Shown: positions 33,731-42,094 of the stretch, one piece after another
Position numbering within the stretch: position 1 is the stretch's first letter
How the letters are laid out: every line of letters starts with the position of its first letter
NCBI GenBank assembly: GCA_963715655.1
Contig: OY970262.1
Span: 1,302,001 to 1,366,000, forward strand
Length of the DNA: 64,000 bases
Source of the DNA: JANQPD01 sp963715655
GTDB taxonomy: Bacteria > Bacteroidota > Bacteroidia > Flavobacteriales > Schleiferiaceae
Direction of reading: 5' to 3'
Translations under genes and position numbers: made by a program
Notes under the pieces: generated by a model
What the model saw: only the letters and a program-made list of their open reading frames with translations
What the model was told of the DNA's origin: nothing
Databases searched by the model: none

Positions 33731-35653
33731 ATGTCTCCAACGGCCAACGAAAACAAGCCTTTCAACTTATTTTTTTGGATTTTTATTGCCTTGCTGCCCT
33801 TTGTACAGGCACCTGCGCTTATTGACTTTACATTAATACCTAGGCAATTGTTCTTAGGTGCCTTTGTTTTAATTACGGGTGCCATTGGTTTGTATCGCTT
33901 TAAGCAAAATAACAAAGTGCAACTTGGCTTAATAGAGCTAAGCTTTTTGGCCTTTTTGGCGATACAATTACTGGCCTCTTTTTTTGCTGTAAATCAAGCG
34001 GAAGCCGCGGCAACCATAAGTAGGTACTGTGCTTACGCAGGATATTTCTTCCTTTTAGTGTATAGCTTATATCATCAAAAATTAAGCTTAGATGCGCTGT
34101 ACAAAGCCTTTTTAGTATTTAGCACAATAGCGGTTGCCTTTACCGGTTTAGAGCTTTTAAAGGCTTTAAACAGCGGTAAATTTTGGGAAGACATTTACGT
34201 GATAAAAGCCAGTTTTGGTCATAAGAATATTTTAAGTGCGGTTTTAATGCTAGGTATTCCATTTCAGGTATTGCTGTATCGCCAAAAGGAAAAACTATGG
34301 AGCACACTAGCCATCATCATCTTATTTGTAAGTCTATTAGAAATTTTTCTTTTACGCACCCGTGGCGTTTGGATTTCTACAATTTTCGGTGGTTTGGTTT
34401 CACTTTTCTGTTATTTTATTTGGGTAAAACGTAAAGCATCTGGTGGAAAGAAATTACCATTGATACCCATAGCCGCAGCTTTTGGTTTGGTGCTGTTAGT
34501 AAGTGGAGGGTTACTTTTAAATAAAAACGTGGGTGGTCAGGTTGGAGACTTGAGTAACTTAGACAGAAGAACCGTTTTTTGGGAAAACTCGTTGCAAATG
34601 ATTCAGGAAAAGCCAATTTTTGGTGTGGGGCCGGGTAATTGGAAAATATACTTTCCTAAATATGGCTTAGAAAAAATGGACGTGGTGGTGCAAGAGGGTA
34701 TTACCAATATACAAAGGCCACACAACGATTATTTATGGGTATGGAGCGAAGCCGGATTTTTAGGTTTGCTTACGTATTTGGGTATATTTTTAGGAGCAGT
34801 GGTGCTTGCTATAAAAGTGATGCGCACTAAAGATTATGAAACGGCCACCGTGGTATCAATTGCCGTGGGTGGGTTGGCGGCTTATATGCTGTTTTCATTT
34901 GCAGATTTTCCGCTTGAGCGTATAAGTCCTGTTGTGATGGCGCTAACTTTTATTGCCATAATTGCCACCTACGCTAAAAGTGAAATTTTGGCCGTTTCCT
35001 CTAAAGTATATCAAATTTTGCCGGTAGCCTTAGCTGTAATTGCTTTAGGTGTAGGATATTATCGCTGGAAAGGAGAACGCAATGCGGTAAAAGTATTACA
35101 AGCTAATGCGAATAGAAATGCACAAGCCATGGTAAATACCGCTGATGATGCACAAAATATGTTCTTTAATATGGATAATTACGCCAACCCCTTACTCTAC
35201 TTTTCCGGATTGGGCTATGCGGTGCAAAAGAATTACAAATTAGCGGAGGTTGAATTACTTGGCGCTATAGATAATCATCCTAATCATGTGCTTAGTTTGT
35301 ACTCTTTAGGCAATAATTATAAGTATGAGAATAACGTAGAAAAAGCGCTGGAATATTACGGTAGAGCCTTGGAAATAGCTCCTATGAATCCACGCGTACG
35401 CGTAAGCATGGCGGAGGTTTATTTAAAACAAAATAAGGTGATAGAAGCTACTGCTTTACTAAATGAAATAAAAGTTGGTTATGAAGATCCGCGTTATAAA
35501 GAAATGATGGCAAACGTAGTTGCCTATTATTATAAAAACTTTGAGCGCGACCAACTTTGGCCGGGGCTTGTGAATTTTTTAAGACAGCGCAACCCTAAAA
35601 CCGCTAATGATTTTTTTAATGGATATGTAGCGTTTAAGCGGCAGGGGTTGTAG
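33731..35653 (+). CDS. O-antigen ligase/polymerase family protein with C-terminal TPRs
   Basis: 640 aa. About ten membrane helices in residues 10-450. The Wzy_C/WaaL signature is FGVGPGNWKIYFPKYG...RPHNDYLWVWSEAGFLGLLTYLG near residues 295-350. The last ~170 residues hold TPR-like repeats (VLSLYSLGNNYKYENNVEKALEYYGRALEIAPMNP). Works on the periplasmic side, joining or polymerising surface polysaccharide. Minus-strand polysaccharide export and GT genes lie 9 kb downstream, now separated by the Hsp70 island. Its 3' end is duplicated at 44451-44549. Confidence 0.87.
   Translation: MSPTANENKPFNLFFWIFIALLPFVQAPALIDFTLIPRQLFLGAFVLITGAIGLYRFKQNNKVQLGLIELSFLAFLAIQLLASFFAVNQAEAAATISRYCAYAGYFFLLVYSLYHQKLSLDALYKAFLVFSTIAVAFTGLELLKALNSGKFWEDIYVIKASFGHKNILSAVLMLGIPFQVLLYRQKEKLWSTLAIIILFVSLLEIFLLRTRGVWISTIFGGLVSLFCYFIWVKRKASGGKKLPLIPIAAAFGLVLLVSGGLLLNKNVGGQVGDLSNLDRRTVFWENSLQMIQEKPIFGVGPGNWKIYFPKYGLEKMDVVVQEGITNIQRPHNDYLWVWSEAGFLGLLTYLGIFLGAVVLAIKVMRTKDYETATVVSIAVGGLAAYMLFSFADFPLERISPVVMALTFIAIIATYAKSEILAVSSKVYQILPVALAVIALGVGYYRWKGERNAVKVLQANANRNAQAMVNTADDAQNMFFNMDNYANPLLYFSGLGYAVQKNYKLAEVELLGAIDNHPNHVLSLYSLGNNYKYENNVEKALEYYGRALEIAPMNPRVRVSMAEVYLKQNKVIEATALLNEIKVGYEDPRYKEMMANVVAYYYKNFERDQLWPGLVNFLRQRNPKTANDFFNGYVAFKRQGL
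35591..35625 (+). repeat. Left boundary repeat of the island (attL-like)
   Basis: 35-bp sequence in the 3' end of the O-antigen ligase gene, identical to 44493-44527. Weaker similarity extends about 40 bp upstream and 20 bp downstream, and both encode NPKTANDFFNGY. Confidence 0.9.
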
Positions 35654-35722
35654 TGATTTAGGTTTATGTTAGTTGCGGTTTACACGCTTGTTTATGATGT
35701 TTTAGTTCAACTTAAAAAGAAT

Positions 35723-37741
35723 ATGGAAATAATTCATAAAAATCCTTTTAGAATTGCAGGTGTTTTATCAAACGACAATGCAAGAATTATTGAAAAACGA
35801 AAAGGAAAAGTCCGAGCGTTTGCTGAAGTTGGAAAAGAGATTGAGTCAGAATACGACTTTCAATTCTTAGACAAAATATCTAGATCAGAAATCAGGTACA
35901 TTAATAAGGCTTTTTCAAATATTGAGCAAAATGAGGATAGGTTGAACTTCGCCTTATTCTGGTTTTTAAGTGTAAGCCATGTTGACAATACAGCATTGGA
36001 ATATCTTAAAAATGGCGATGACCAAAAGGCAATCGAAATTTGGGAAAAAGTCACGTGGAATAAAGAGGTTAATTCCAAAAATTTTTCATCATTTAATAAT
36101 ATCGGAACTTATAAGCTTTTAAGTAAAACTCAGCTGGATGTTAAGGAAGGGATTGAAGCGAAATTAAAGTTGCTAGAATCCAATTATTTTAATAGTTTCA
36201 TTTCTTGTGTTGCTGACGAGACTTTCAGCGTTGACAGTCAAAAGCAATCGGAAAGAATGATTGATGAATTGATTGCACACCTAAAAAACCAATATTCAAG
36301 CTCAGAGACCTTGCAATTATTTAATGGTTGTAACACGATAATCAAAAACTATCTTACAAGAAGATTGACAGAGGAACCAATCCATAATATGGAAAGTCAA
36401 ATTGAACGTTCTAAGGAAAGAAGAAGGGACAATAAAAGTGGTTCTTATGAATTTGGTTTAAACCTTTATGCGGAAACCAAGGATGATCTAGCTCTTTTGA
36501 AATCATTGCTTCATGCAGATGATTTAAAATATAAAACCATTGCAGACTTGCTGGCAAGTGAGGTAATGCAATGTGGAATTGATTATTTTAACGAAAGTCA
36601 AGAGAATGATTCGAAGCTCAACTATCTTGAATCAGCGCAGGAACTTACAAAAATAGCTGATGACATTGGAGTTGGGAGTTTAGTAAAAGATAGAGTAAAA
36701 GATAGTATTGCCTCTTTAGAGGAAATGAAGGATAAAGGCGTTTTACAAGCAATCAATTTATTAAAATCAGTAAAAGAAGCTTTTTACACAAACGGAGCAA
36801 AAATTTTTCAGCAAGTGAAGGAGCTGGAAGAAAAGGACATTGAAATTAAGCTAGGTTATAAATCAATAAACTACGCAGCTGTAGAAGAAAATGTTAGAAA
36901 TTCAATTGACTGGAAAAAGGTGAATAGCTTATTAGACGCGGTTTGTGGTGAGAATAATTTAAAACAGATTAAGGCCAGTTCTAATGCTCAATTAAAAGCG
37001 GAGTTTCTTGAATTAGCAAATTGGTTAAAAGAAAATTCTTTGATAAACTCCACAGTGGTTGGAATAATCAAAAAGTATAGAGCCATTGCGCCAAAACTAC
37101 ATTTTACAATTTCGACTTCGCAAATTACTACTGATGATAATAATCCGCTTTACACAAAATTTGTAAGACATATTCGATTAACATTAAATGTACGGGTATT
37201 AAAAAATACCTCTGTTAACTTTTATTTGAAATACATAAATCCAAGTGGGGAGATTAATCGAAATTCTAAAATATCACCTGACGGCTATACTTCAAATGAT
37301 TTAAGATTGTTAGATGAAAATTCAAATAATGTAGTTTTTTCAGGATGGGGAAATGCTAATAAATGTACTTTCAGTATTGGTGAACACCGTATAGAAGTTT
37401 ACGTAGATGAATATATGATTCATAGCAAAACGTTCATTATAGATTTGGCTCCTTCTGAAAAAATTGAGATGAGAATACGAGAAGCTGAAAAAGAAATACA
37501 GCGAATTAACCAAAAAAATTATTTTTCCTCAGAAATCAAAGCTGCAAGAAATGAAATGAAAGGAATTTTAAGTTTTAAGCTTTTTCGAGCAAGCTCTGAA
37601 AGAAAAAAGCAAATTGAATTTCAGCAGAAAAAAATCAATCTCACTATGGAAAAGTCTAGAAGCCAAAAAAAATCAAATATTAAAATTCAAGAAGAACAAA
37701 TTAATAAATTAAGAATAGAACTTTCTGAAGCAAAATATTAA
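35723..37741 (+). CDS. large accessory protein of the Hsp70 system, J-like N-terminus (unknown family)
   Basis: 672 aa from ATG 35723; the longer reading from 35666 adds 19 hydrophobic residues out of character. The N-terminus NPFRIAGVLSNDNARIIEKRKGKVRAFAEVGKEI resembles the first helices of J-like proteins (NPYxILG...) but has no HPD motif. Residues ~65-110 (INKAFSNIEQNEDRLNFALFWF) and DNTALEYLKNGDDQKAIEIWEKV look TPR-like. A predicted beta-sandwich (KLHFTISTSQITTDDNNPLY...) is followed by a C-terminal basic coiled coil. First gene of the operon. Co-chaperone or client adaptor is an inference. Confidence 0.55.
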   Translation: MEIIHKNPFRIAGVLSNDNARIIEKRKGKVRAFAEVGKEIESEYDFQFLDKISRSEIRYINKAFSNIEQNEDRLNFALFWFLSVSHVDNTALEYLKNGDDQKAIEIWEKVTWNKEVNSKNFSSFNNIGTYKLLSKTQLDVKEGIEAKLKLLESNYFNSFISCVADETFSVDSQKQSERMIDELIAHLKNQYSSSETLQLFNGCNTIIKNYLTRRLTEEPIHNMESQIERSKERRRDNKSGSYEFGLNLYAETKDDLALLKSLLHADDLKYKTIADLLASEVMQCGIDYFNESQENDSKLNYLESAQELTKIADDIGVGSLVKDRVKDSIASLEEMKDKGVLQAINLLKSVKEAFYTNGAKIFQQVKELEEKDIEIKLGYKSINYAAVEENVRNSIDWKKVNSLLDAVCGENNLKQIKASSNAQLKAEFLELANWLKENSLINSTVVGIIKKYRAIAPKLHFTISTSQITTDDNNPLYTKFVRHIRLTLNVRVLKNTSVNFYLKYINPSGEINRNSKISPDGYTSNDLRLLDENSNNVVFSGWGNANKCTFSIGEHRIEVYVDEYMIHSKTFIIDLAPSEKIEMRIREAEKEIQRINQKNYFSSEIKAARNEMKGILSFKLFRASSERKKQIEFQQKKINLTMEKSRSQKKSNIKIQEEQINKLRIELSEAKY

Positions 37742-37744
37742 GTA

Positions 37745-38683
37745 ATGAAGAAAATTTCATTCATAGCTCTTTTTTTCGGAGCGACAAATCTTTTTGCTCA
37801 ACAGCAACAAGATTCTATTTTGGTTAGAGAAATACCAACAATAAAAAACAATGTATTTCAACAACGACAGGACATTGATGCATTAACTAAAAAGTTAAAA
37901 AATCAAGAATATGTTATTGGTAAACAAAACCAGTCAATAGAAACATTACAAGATAAAAACAAGCATTTAAACTCTTCGATTGATAGTTTAAATCAACTCA
38001 TCCAAACCAATAGCCAAAATATTGTAATCAACTCAACCGAATTGGGAACAAAAATTAAGCAAACGGGAGAAAATGCAAATTCCAAAATTTCAGAATTAGA
38101 TAGCAATTTGGATAAAAATCGCCTTTATTGGATTATCGCCACTTTGGCAACGCTTTTATTAGGCGGTTTGGTTTATTGGTTATTGGGTAAACGCATCAAA
38201 TCAAGCAAGACTGATGTAGAAACCCAAATCAGAAATACCAAAGCTTCATTAGAAGAAGAAAGTGTGAAGTTGGATAATAAATTGGTTGAAGTTTTGGAAA
38301 CTCAATTAAAACTAAAACAAGAAGAAACAAAATCACAACCAAGTTCTACAACTGAAAAAGCAGACCATTCATTAGCCTTAAAAGTTGCGGATGAAATCAT
38401 ACGTATTCAAAAGAATTTAGGACGAATGAATGAAAGTACAAAAGGATTAAAACAGTTAAATTCATCCGTACAACGTATTCAAGATAACTTTGCAGCCAAT
38501 GGTTATGAGTTAGTTGAAATGTTAGGAAAAGACTACAATGAAGGAATGAAAGCAACAGTAAATTTCGTTCAGGATGAAGATTTTGAAGATGGAAAAAGAA
38601 TTATAACAAGAATCATAAAACCACAAGTTAATTACAAAGGCACAATGATTCAGACAGCACAAATAGAAGTTACAGAAGCATAA
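37745..38683 (+). CDS. membrane-anchored coiled-coil protein with GrpE-like C-terminal domain
   Basis: 312 aa. Signal peptide MKKISFIALFFGATNLFAQ, periplasmic coiled coil (about 35-125), one membrane helix at 127-148 (LYWIIATLATLLLGGLVYWLL), then a cytoplasmic coiled coil. Residues 212-312 run ...SSVQRIQDNFAANGYELVEMLGKDYNEGMKA...GKRIITRIIKPQV...GTMIQTAQIEVTE, matching the order of GrpE features: helix, short linker, GxxFDPxxHEA-like turn, and beta-wing ending in RPAxVxV. This would make it a nucleotide-exchange factor tethered to the inner membrane, 11 nt before the Hsp70 gene. The GrpE reading is mine and needs structure prediction. Confidence 0.6.
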   Translation: MKKISFIALFFGATNLFAQQQQDSILVREIPTIKNNVFQQRQDIDALTKKLKNQEYVIGKQNQSIETLQDKNKHLNSSIDSLNQLIQTNSQNIVINSTELGTKIKQTGENANSKISELDSNLDKNRLYWIIATLATLLLGGLVYWLLGKRIKSSKTDVETQIRNTKASLEEESVKLDNKLVEVLETQLKLKQEETKSQPSSTTEKADHSLALKVADEIIRIQKNLGRMNESTKGLKQLNSSVQRIQDNFAANGYELVEMLGKDYNEGMKATVNFVQDEDFEDGKRIITRIIKPQVNYKGTMIQTAQIEVTEA

Positions 38684-38694
38684 AACATTAAACA

Positions 38695-41247
38695 ATGGCA
38701 AGAACAAAAATTGACTACGGAATTGATTTAGGAACTACTAATTCCGCAATTTCAAGAGTGGAAAATGGTGAACCAACCATAAAAAAAACGGACACATTAA
38801 AAGACACAATGCCTTCTTGTGTTTACATAAATAAAAAGAAAGCAATCCAAGTTGGAGATAGTGCCTATAATGCACTAAAACGAGACAGATTAAAATCAAT
38901 GAAAGATTCGGGTGATTTTGAATCCAATGCTTTTATTGAATTTAAGAGAACAATGGGGAGTGATAAATCCTATTCAAGTTCAAATCTTGCTAAAGAATTG
39001 ACTTCTGAAGAATTATCAGCAGAAGTACTAAAAACATTGAAGTCATTTGTAAAAGATGAAAATGTTAATTCCATTGTTATTACAGTTCCAGCGGCTTTTA
39101 AAAACAATCAAAAAGAAGCAACAAGAGAAGCTGCAAAATTAGCAGGCTTCAATCATATAGAATTGTTGCAAGAGCCAGTTGCTGCATCAATGGCTTATGG
39201 TTTAGATTCGGACAAAAAAGATGGTTTTTGGTTAGTATTTGACTTTGGTGGTGGAACGTTTGATGCTGCACTTTTGAAAGTTGAAGAAGGTATAATGAAA
39301 GTTATAGATACCGAAGGAGACAACTATTTGGGAGGTAAAAATTTGGATTTTGCAATTGTTGATGAAATTATTTTGCCTTATATCCAAGAGAATTTTGTAA
39401 TTGATTCCATTTTGGCTGACGATACCAAAAAGCAAATTTTGCGTAATGCAATGAAATTCTATGCAGAAGAAACCAAAATCAAACTTTCATTTAACGATAC
39501 TCACAACATTTTATCCGATTTAGGAGATATTCCCGGAGAAGATGATGAAGGAGAAGAATTTGAATTAGATATTACTGTTACACAAGCAGATATTGCAAGA
39601 GCGCTTTCGCCAGTTTTTCAAAAAGCAATAGACGTTAGCAAAAGCCTTTTAGAACGTAACAATTTAAAAGGTTCTTCTTTAGATTCATTAATACTTGTTG
39701 GAGGTCCAACATTTTCGCCTGTTTTACGAAAAATGTTAGAAGCACAAATTTGTAAACCTGATACAAGTGCTGACCCAATGACAGTAGTCTCTAAAGGTGC
39801 TGCATTGTATGCTTCCACGGTTAACGTTTCGGAAGAAGTGCGAGAGCAAACAAGAGATAAAACTAAAATTCAGTTAGAAATCGCAAACGAATCTTCTACC
39901 GTTGAAACAGAAGAATTTGTACCTATCAAAATTTTAGCTGACAAAACAGAAGGAGAAATTCCTGAAAAAGTATTTGCAGAAGTTACCAGAGGAGACAAAG
40001 CTTGGTCAAGTGGGAAAATAGAAATAAACACTATTGGTGAAGTTGTTGAAATTCAACTGAATGAAGGGAAAACAAATATTTTTGAAGTTGTCCTTTTTGA
40101 CGATAAAGGAAATATTTTAGAAAGTGAACCAAGTAGTTTTAGTGTCATTCAAGGTTCAAAAATTGGTAGTGCCACTTTGCCGTATAATGTTGGAATAGAA
40201 TTAAAAGACAGAACCACAGGTAAAGTGCGTTTCAAAACAATCAAAGGTTTGGAAAAAAATCAATCCATTCCTGCAATTGGTACAAAAAATGGGTTGAAAA
40301 CTCAAAAACAAATTCGACCAGGAATGGATTCTGATTTCATAAAAATACCAGTTTATGAAGGAGAACACGCTTCAGAAGGTACAAGAGCAATTTATAATGA
40401 ACACGTAACCGATATAAGAATCAGCGGAGCAGATTTACCTTCTTTATTACCTGAAAATAGTGATGTTGATTTAACCGTAAACATTGATAGGTCGGAAAAA
40501 ATAACAGTTACCGCTTATTTCCCTTATTTAGATTATACAACTGAAATTGAAGTTGACAGTACTAAAACATCCATTGAAACATCTTGGTTGGCGAATGAAA
40601 TACGAAAAGCAAAAGGCAGTATTTCAGAATTGAAACAAGACGGAAATTCTGATGATGCTAAACTTCAAAAAATTGAATCCGAATTAGAGCAGTTAGAAAA
40701 GTCATTTGAGAACAATAAAAATGACGTTGATGGCAAGCAAGAAGTTCTAACCAATTTAAGAAAGTCGTTAAAAACTATTGACGAATTGAACGAAACTACA
40801 GAATGGCCAAAATTAGAAGAAACCTTGAAAGAGGAGTTTTACCGATTAGAAAAAGCCAATAATGATTTAGGAAATGATAAAACTACACAGATAGTTAATC
40901 AATTTCGTTCTCAATTAGAAGAAGTTATAAAAGCTAAAGATGTAAAACTTGGGAATGTGCTGTTAGAAGAAATTGAAGGTTTCTTTATTCAATTAACTTT
41001 CATTTATCAGCTAATTGGATTTATAAGAGGACATAATGATAATTTTGGTTCATACAATTGGAAAGACAGCAATAGAGCGAGAACTCTTTTAAACAAAGGC
41101 TTACAAATCATAGGAGAAAATCCAACTGTTGATGAATTACATCCAATCGTTAAATCTCTTATTGATTTACAAGTTTCTGACCCAGATTTACCTTGTCCAG
41201 AGTGCGGTACACCGGGCTGTAATAGTAGCTGTCTTTTAGAAGGTTAA
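38695..41247 (+). CDS. divergent Hsp70-family ATPase with C-terminal cysteine cluster
   Basis: 850 aa, against about 640 for DnaK. Complete actin-fold ATPase: phosphate-1 GIDLGTTNS (9-17), EFKRTMG (82-88), VPAAF, phosphate-2 VFDFGGGTFD (181-190) and adenosine motif LILVGGPTFSPVLR (333-346). The DnaK linker LLLDVTPLSLGIE is absent, and the following beta domains are highly diverged. Residues ~600-830 are mostly helical. The C-terminus ends with C834-x2-C-x4-C-x3-C846, a possible zinc knuckle not found in DnaK. The housekeeping DnaK lies elsewhere, so this is a specialised paralog. Confidence 0.9.
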   Translation: MARTKIDYGIDLGTTNSAISRVENGEPTIKKTDTLKDTMPSCVYINKKKAIQVGDSAYNALKRDRLKSMKDSGDFESNAFIEFKRTMGSDKSYSSSNLAKELTSEELSAEVLKTLKSFVKDENVNSIVITVPAAFKNNQKEATREAAKLAGFNHIELLQEPVAASMAYGLDSDKKDGFWLVFDFGGGTFDAALLKVEEGIMKVIDTEGDNYLGGKNLDFAIVDEIILPYIQENFVIDSILADDTKKQILRNAMKFYAEETKIKLSFNDTHNILSDLGDIPGEDDEGEEFELDITVTQADIARALSPVFQKAIDVSKSLLERNNLKGSSLDSLILVGGPTFSPVLRKMLEAQICKPDTSADPMTVVSKGAALYASTVNVSEEVREQTRDKTKIQLEIANESSTVETEEFVPIKILADKTEGEIPEKVFAEVTRGDKAWSSGKIEINTIGEVVEIQLNEGKTNIFEVVLFDDKGNILESEPSSFSVIQGSKIGSATLPYNVGIELKDRTTGKVRFKTIKGLEKNQSIPAIGTKNGLKTQKQIRPGMDSDFIKIPVYEGEHASEGTRAIYNEHVTDIRISGADLPSLLPENSDVDLTVNIDRSEKITVTAYFPYLDYTTEIEVDSTKTSIETSWLANEIRKAKGSISELKQDGNSDDAKLQKIESELEQLEKSFENNKNDVDGKQEVLTNLRKSLKTIDELNETTEWPKLEETLKEEFYRLEKANNDLGNDKTTQIVNQFRSQLEEVIKAKDVKLGNVLLEEIEGFFIQLTFIYQLIGFIRGHNDNFGSYNWKDSNRARTLLNKGLQIIGENPTVDELHPIVKSLIDLQVSDPDLPCPECGTPGCNSSCLLEG

Positions 41248-41263
41248 AACAATTTGATAACAA

Positions 41264-42094
41264 ATGGCAAAAACAAAACAAATAGAAGTTCAAGGAGTAG
41301 TAATCAATTTATCACTTGCAAAAGAATCTGATTATATCTGCATTACAGATATGGCAAATGCCAAAGACGGAAGTGGCAGAGCGGCAGACATTATTAAAAA
41401 TTGGATTAGAACACGTACTACACTTGAATTTTTAGGGACTTGGGAACAATTATACAATCCAGATTTTAAAGTGGTCGAATTCGACCACTTTAAAATGGAA
41501 GCAGGTTTGCCCAGTTTTGTTTTAAGTCCTTCAAAGTGGGTAGAGACTACCAATGCAAAAGGCATTTTTACAAAAAAAGGCAAGTATGGTGGCACTTATG
41601 CTCACAAGGACATTGCATTTGAATTCGGTTCTGCCATAAGTCCAGTATTCAAACTATTTTTAATCAAGGAATTTCAACGTCTAAAAGATGATGAAAATGA
41701 CCGTTTACAATTGGAATGGAATCTTCAAAGAACACTTTCTAAAATCAATTATAAGATTCATACAGATGCTATTAAGGAAAATATCATTCCAAATCTAATT
41801 TCAAAAACTCAAATCAATTTTACGTATGCCAATGAAGCAGATTTGCTAAATGTGGCTCTTTTTGGAATCACAGCAAGACAATGGAAGGAAGAAAACCCTA
41901 ATGCAAAAGGAAATATGCGTGATGATGCCAGTATTGAGCAATTGGTTGTGTTGAGTAATATGGAAAGCATCAATGCTTTACTGATAGAACAAGGTCTAAC
42001 TCAAAAAGATAGATTGATACAACTTAACAAAGTAGCCATTATGCAAATGAAATCACTTTTGGAGAATGACTCATTTAAAAAATTGGGGAATTAA
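41264..42094 (+). CDS. KilA-N domain protein
   Basis: 276 aa. The N-terminal ~130 residues match KilA-N: YICITDMANAKDGSGRAADIIKNWIRTRTTLEFLGTWE, then FVLSPSKWVETTNAKGIFTKKGKYGGTYAHKDIAFEFGSAISPVFKLFLIKEFQRL. The domain binds nucleic acids and is common in phage and DNA-virus proteins. The C-terminal half is helical, with no second known domain. The stop overlaps the kinase start (TAATG). A 34-bp perfect palindrome lies inside the gene. Confidence 0.88.
   Translation: MAKTKQIEVQGVVINLSLAKESDYICITDMANAKDGSGRAADIIKNWIRTRTTLEFLGTWEQLYNPDFKVVEFDHFKMEAGLPSFVLSPSKWVETTNAKGIFTKKGKYGGTYAHKDIAFEFGSAISPVFKLFLIKEFQRLKDDENDRLQLEWNLQRTLSKINYKIHTDAIKENIIPNLISKTQINFTYANEADLLNVALFGITARQWKEENPNAKGNMRDDASIEQLVVLSNMESINALLIEQGLTQKDRLIQLNKVAIMQMKSLLENDSFKKLGN
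41463..41496 (+). repeat. 34-bp perfect palindrome inside the KilA-N gene
   Basis: Half-site ATTTTAAAGTGGTCGAA (41463-41479) followed by its exact reverse complement (41480-41496), centre GAATTC. It codes for DFKVVEFDHFKM, so the protein sequence and the symmetry must be kept at once. Could be an operator, a recombination site or a strong mRNA hairpin. Confidence 0.97.

Noticed and set aside
35666..35722. Upstream start for the first island gene
   Set aside because: Adds MLVAVYTLVYDVLVQLKKN, unlike the soluble rest of the protein; ATG 35723 precedes the conserved-looking NPFRIAG start.
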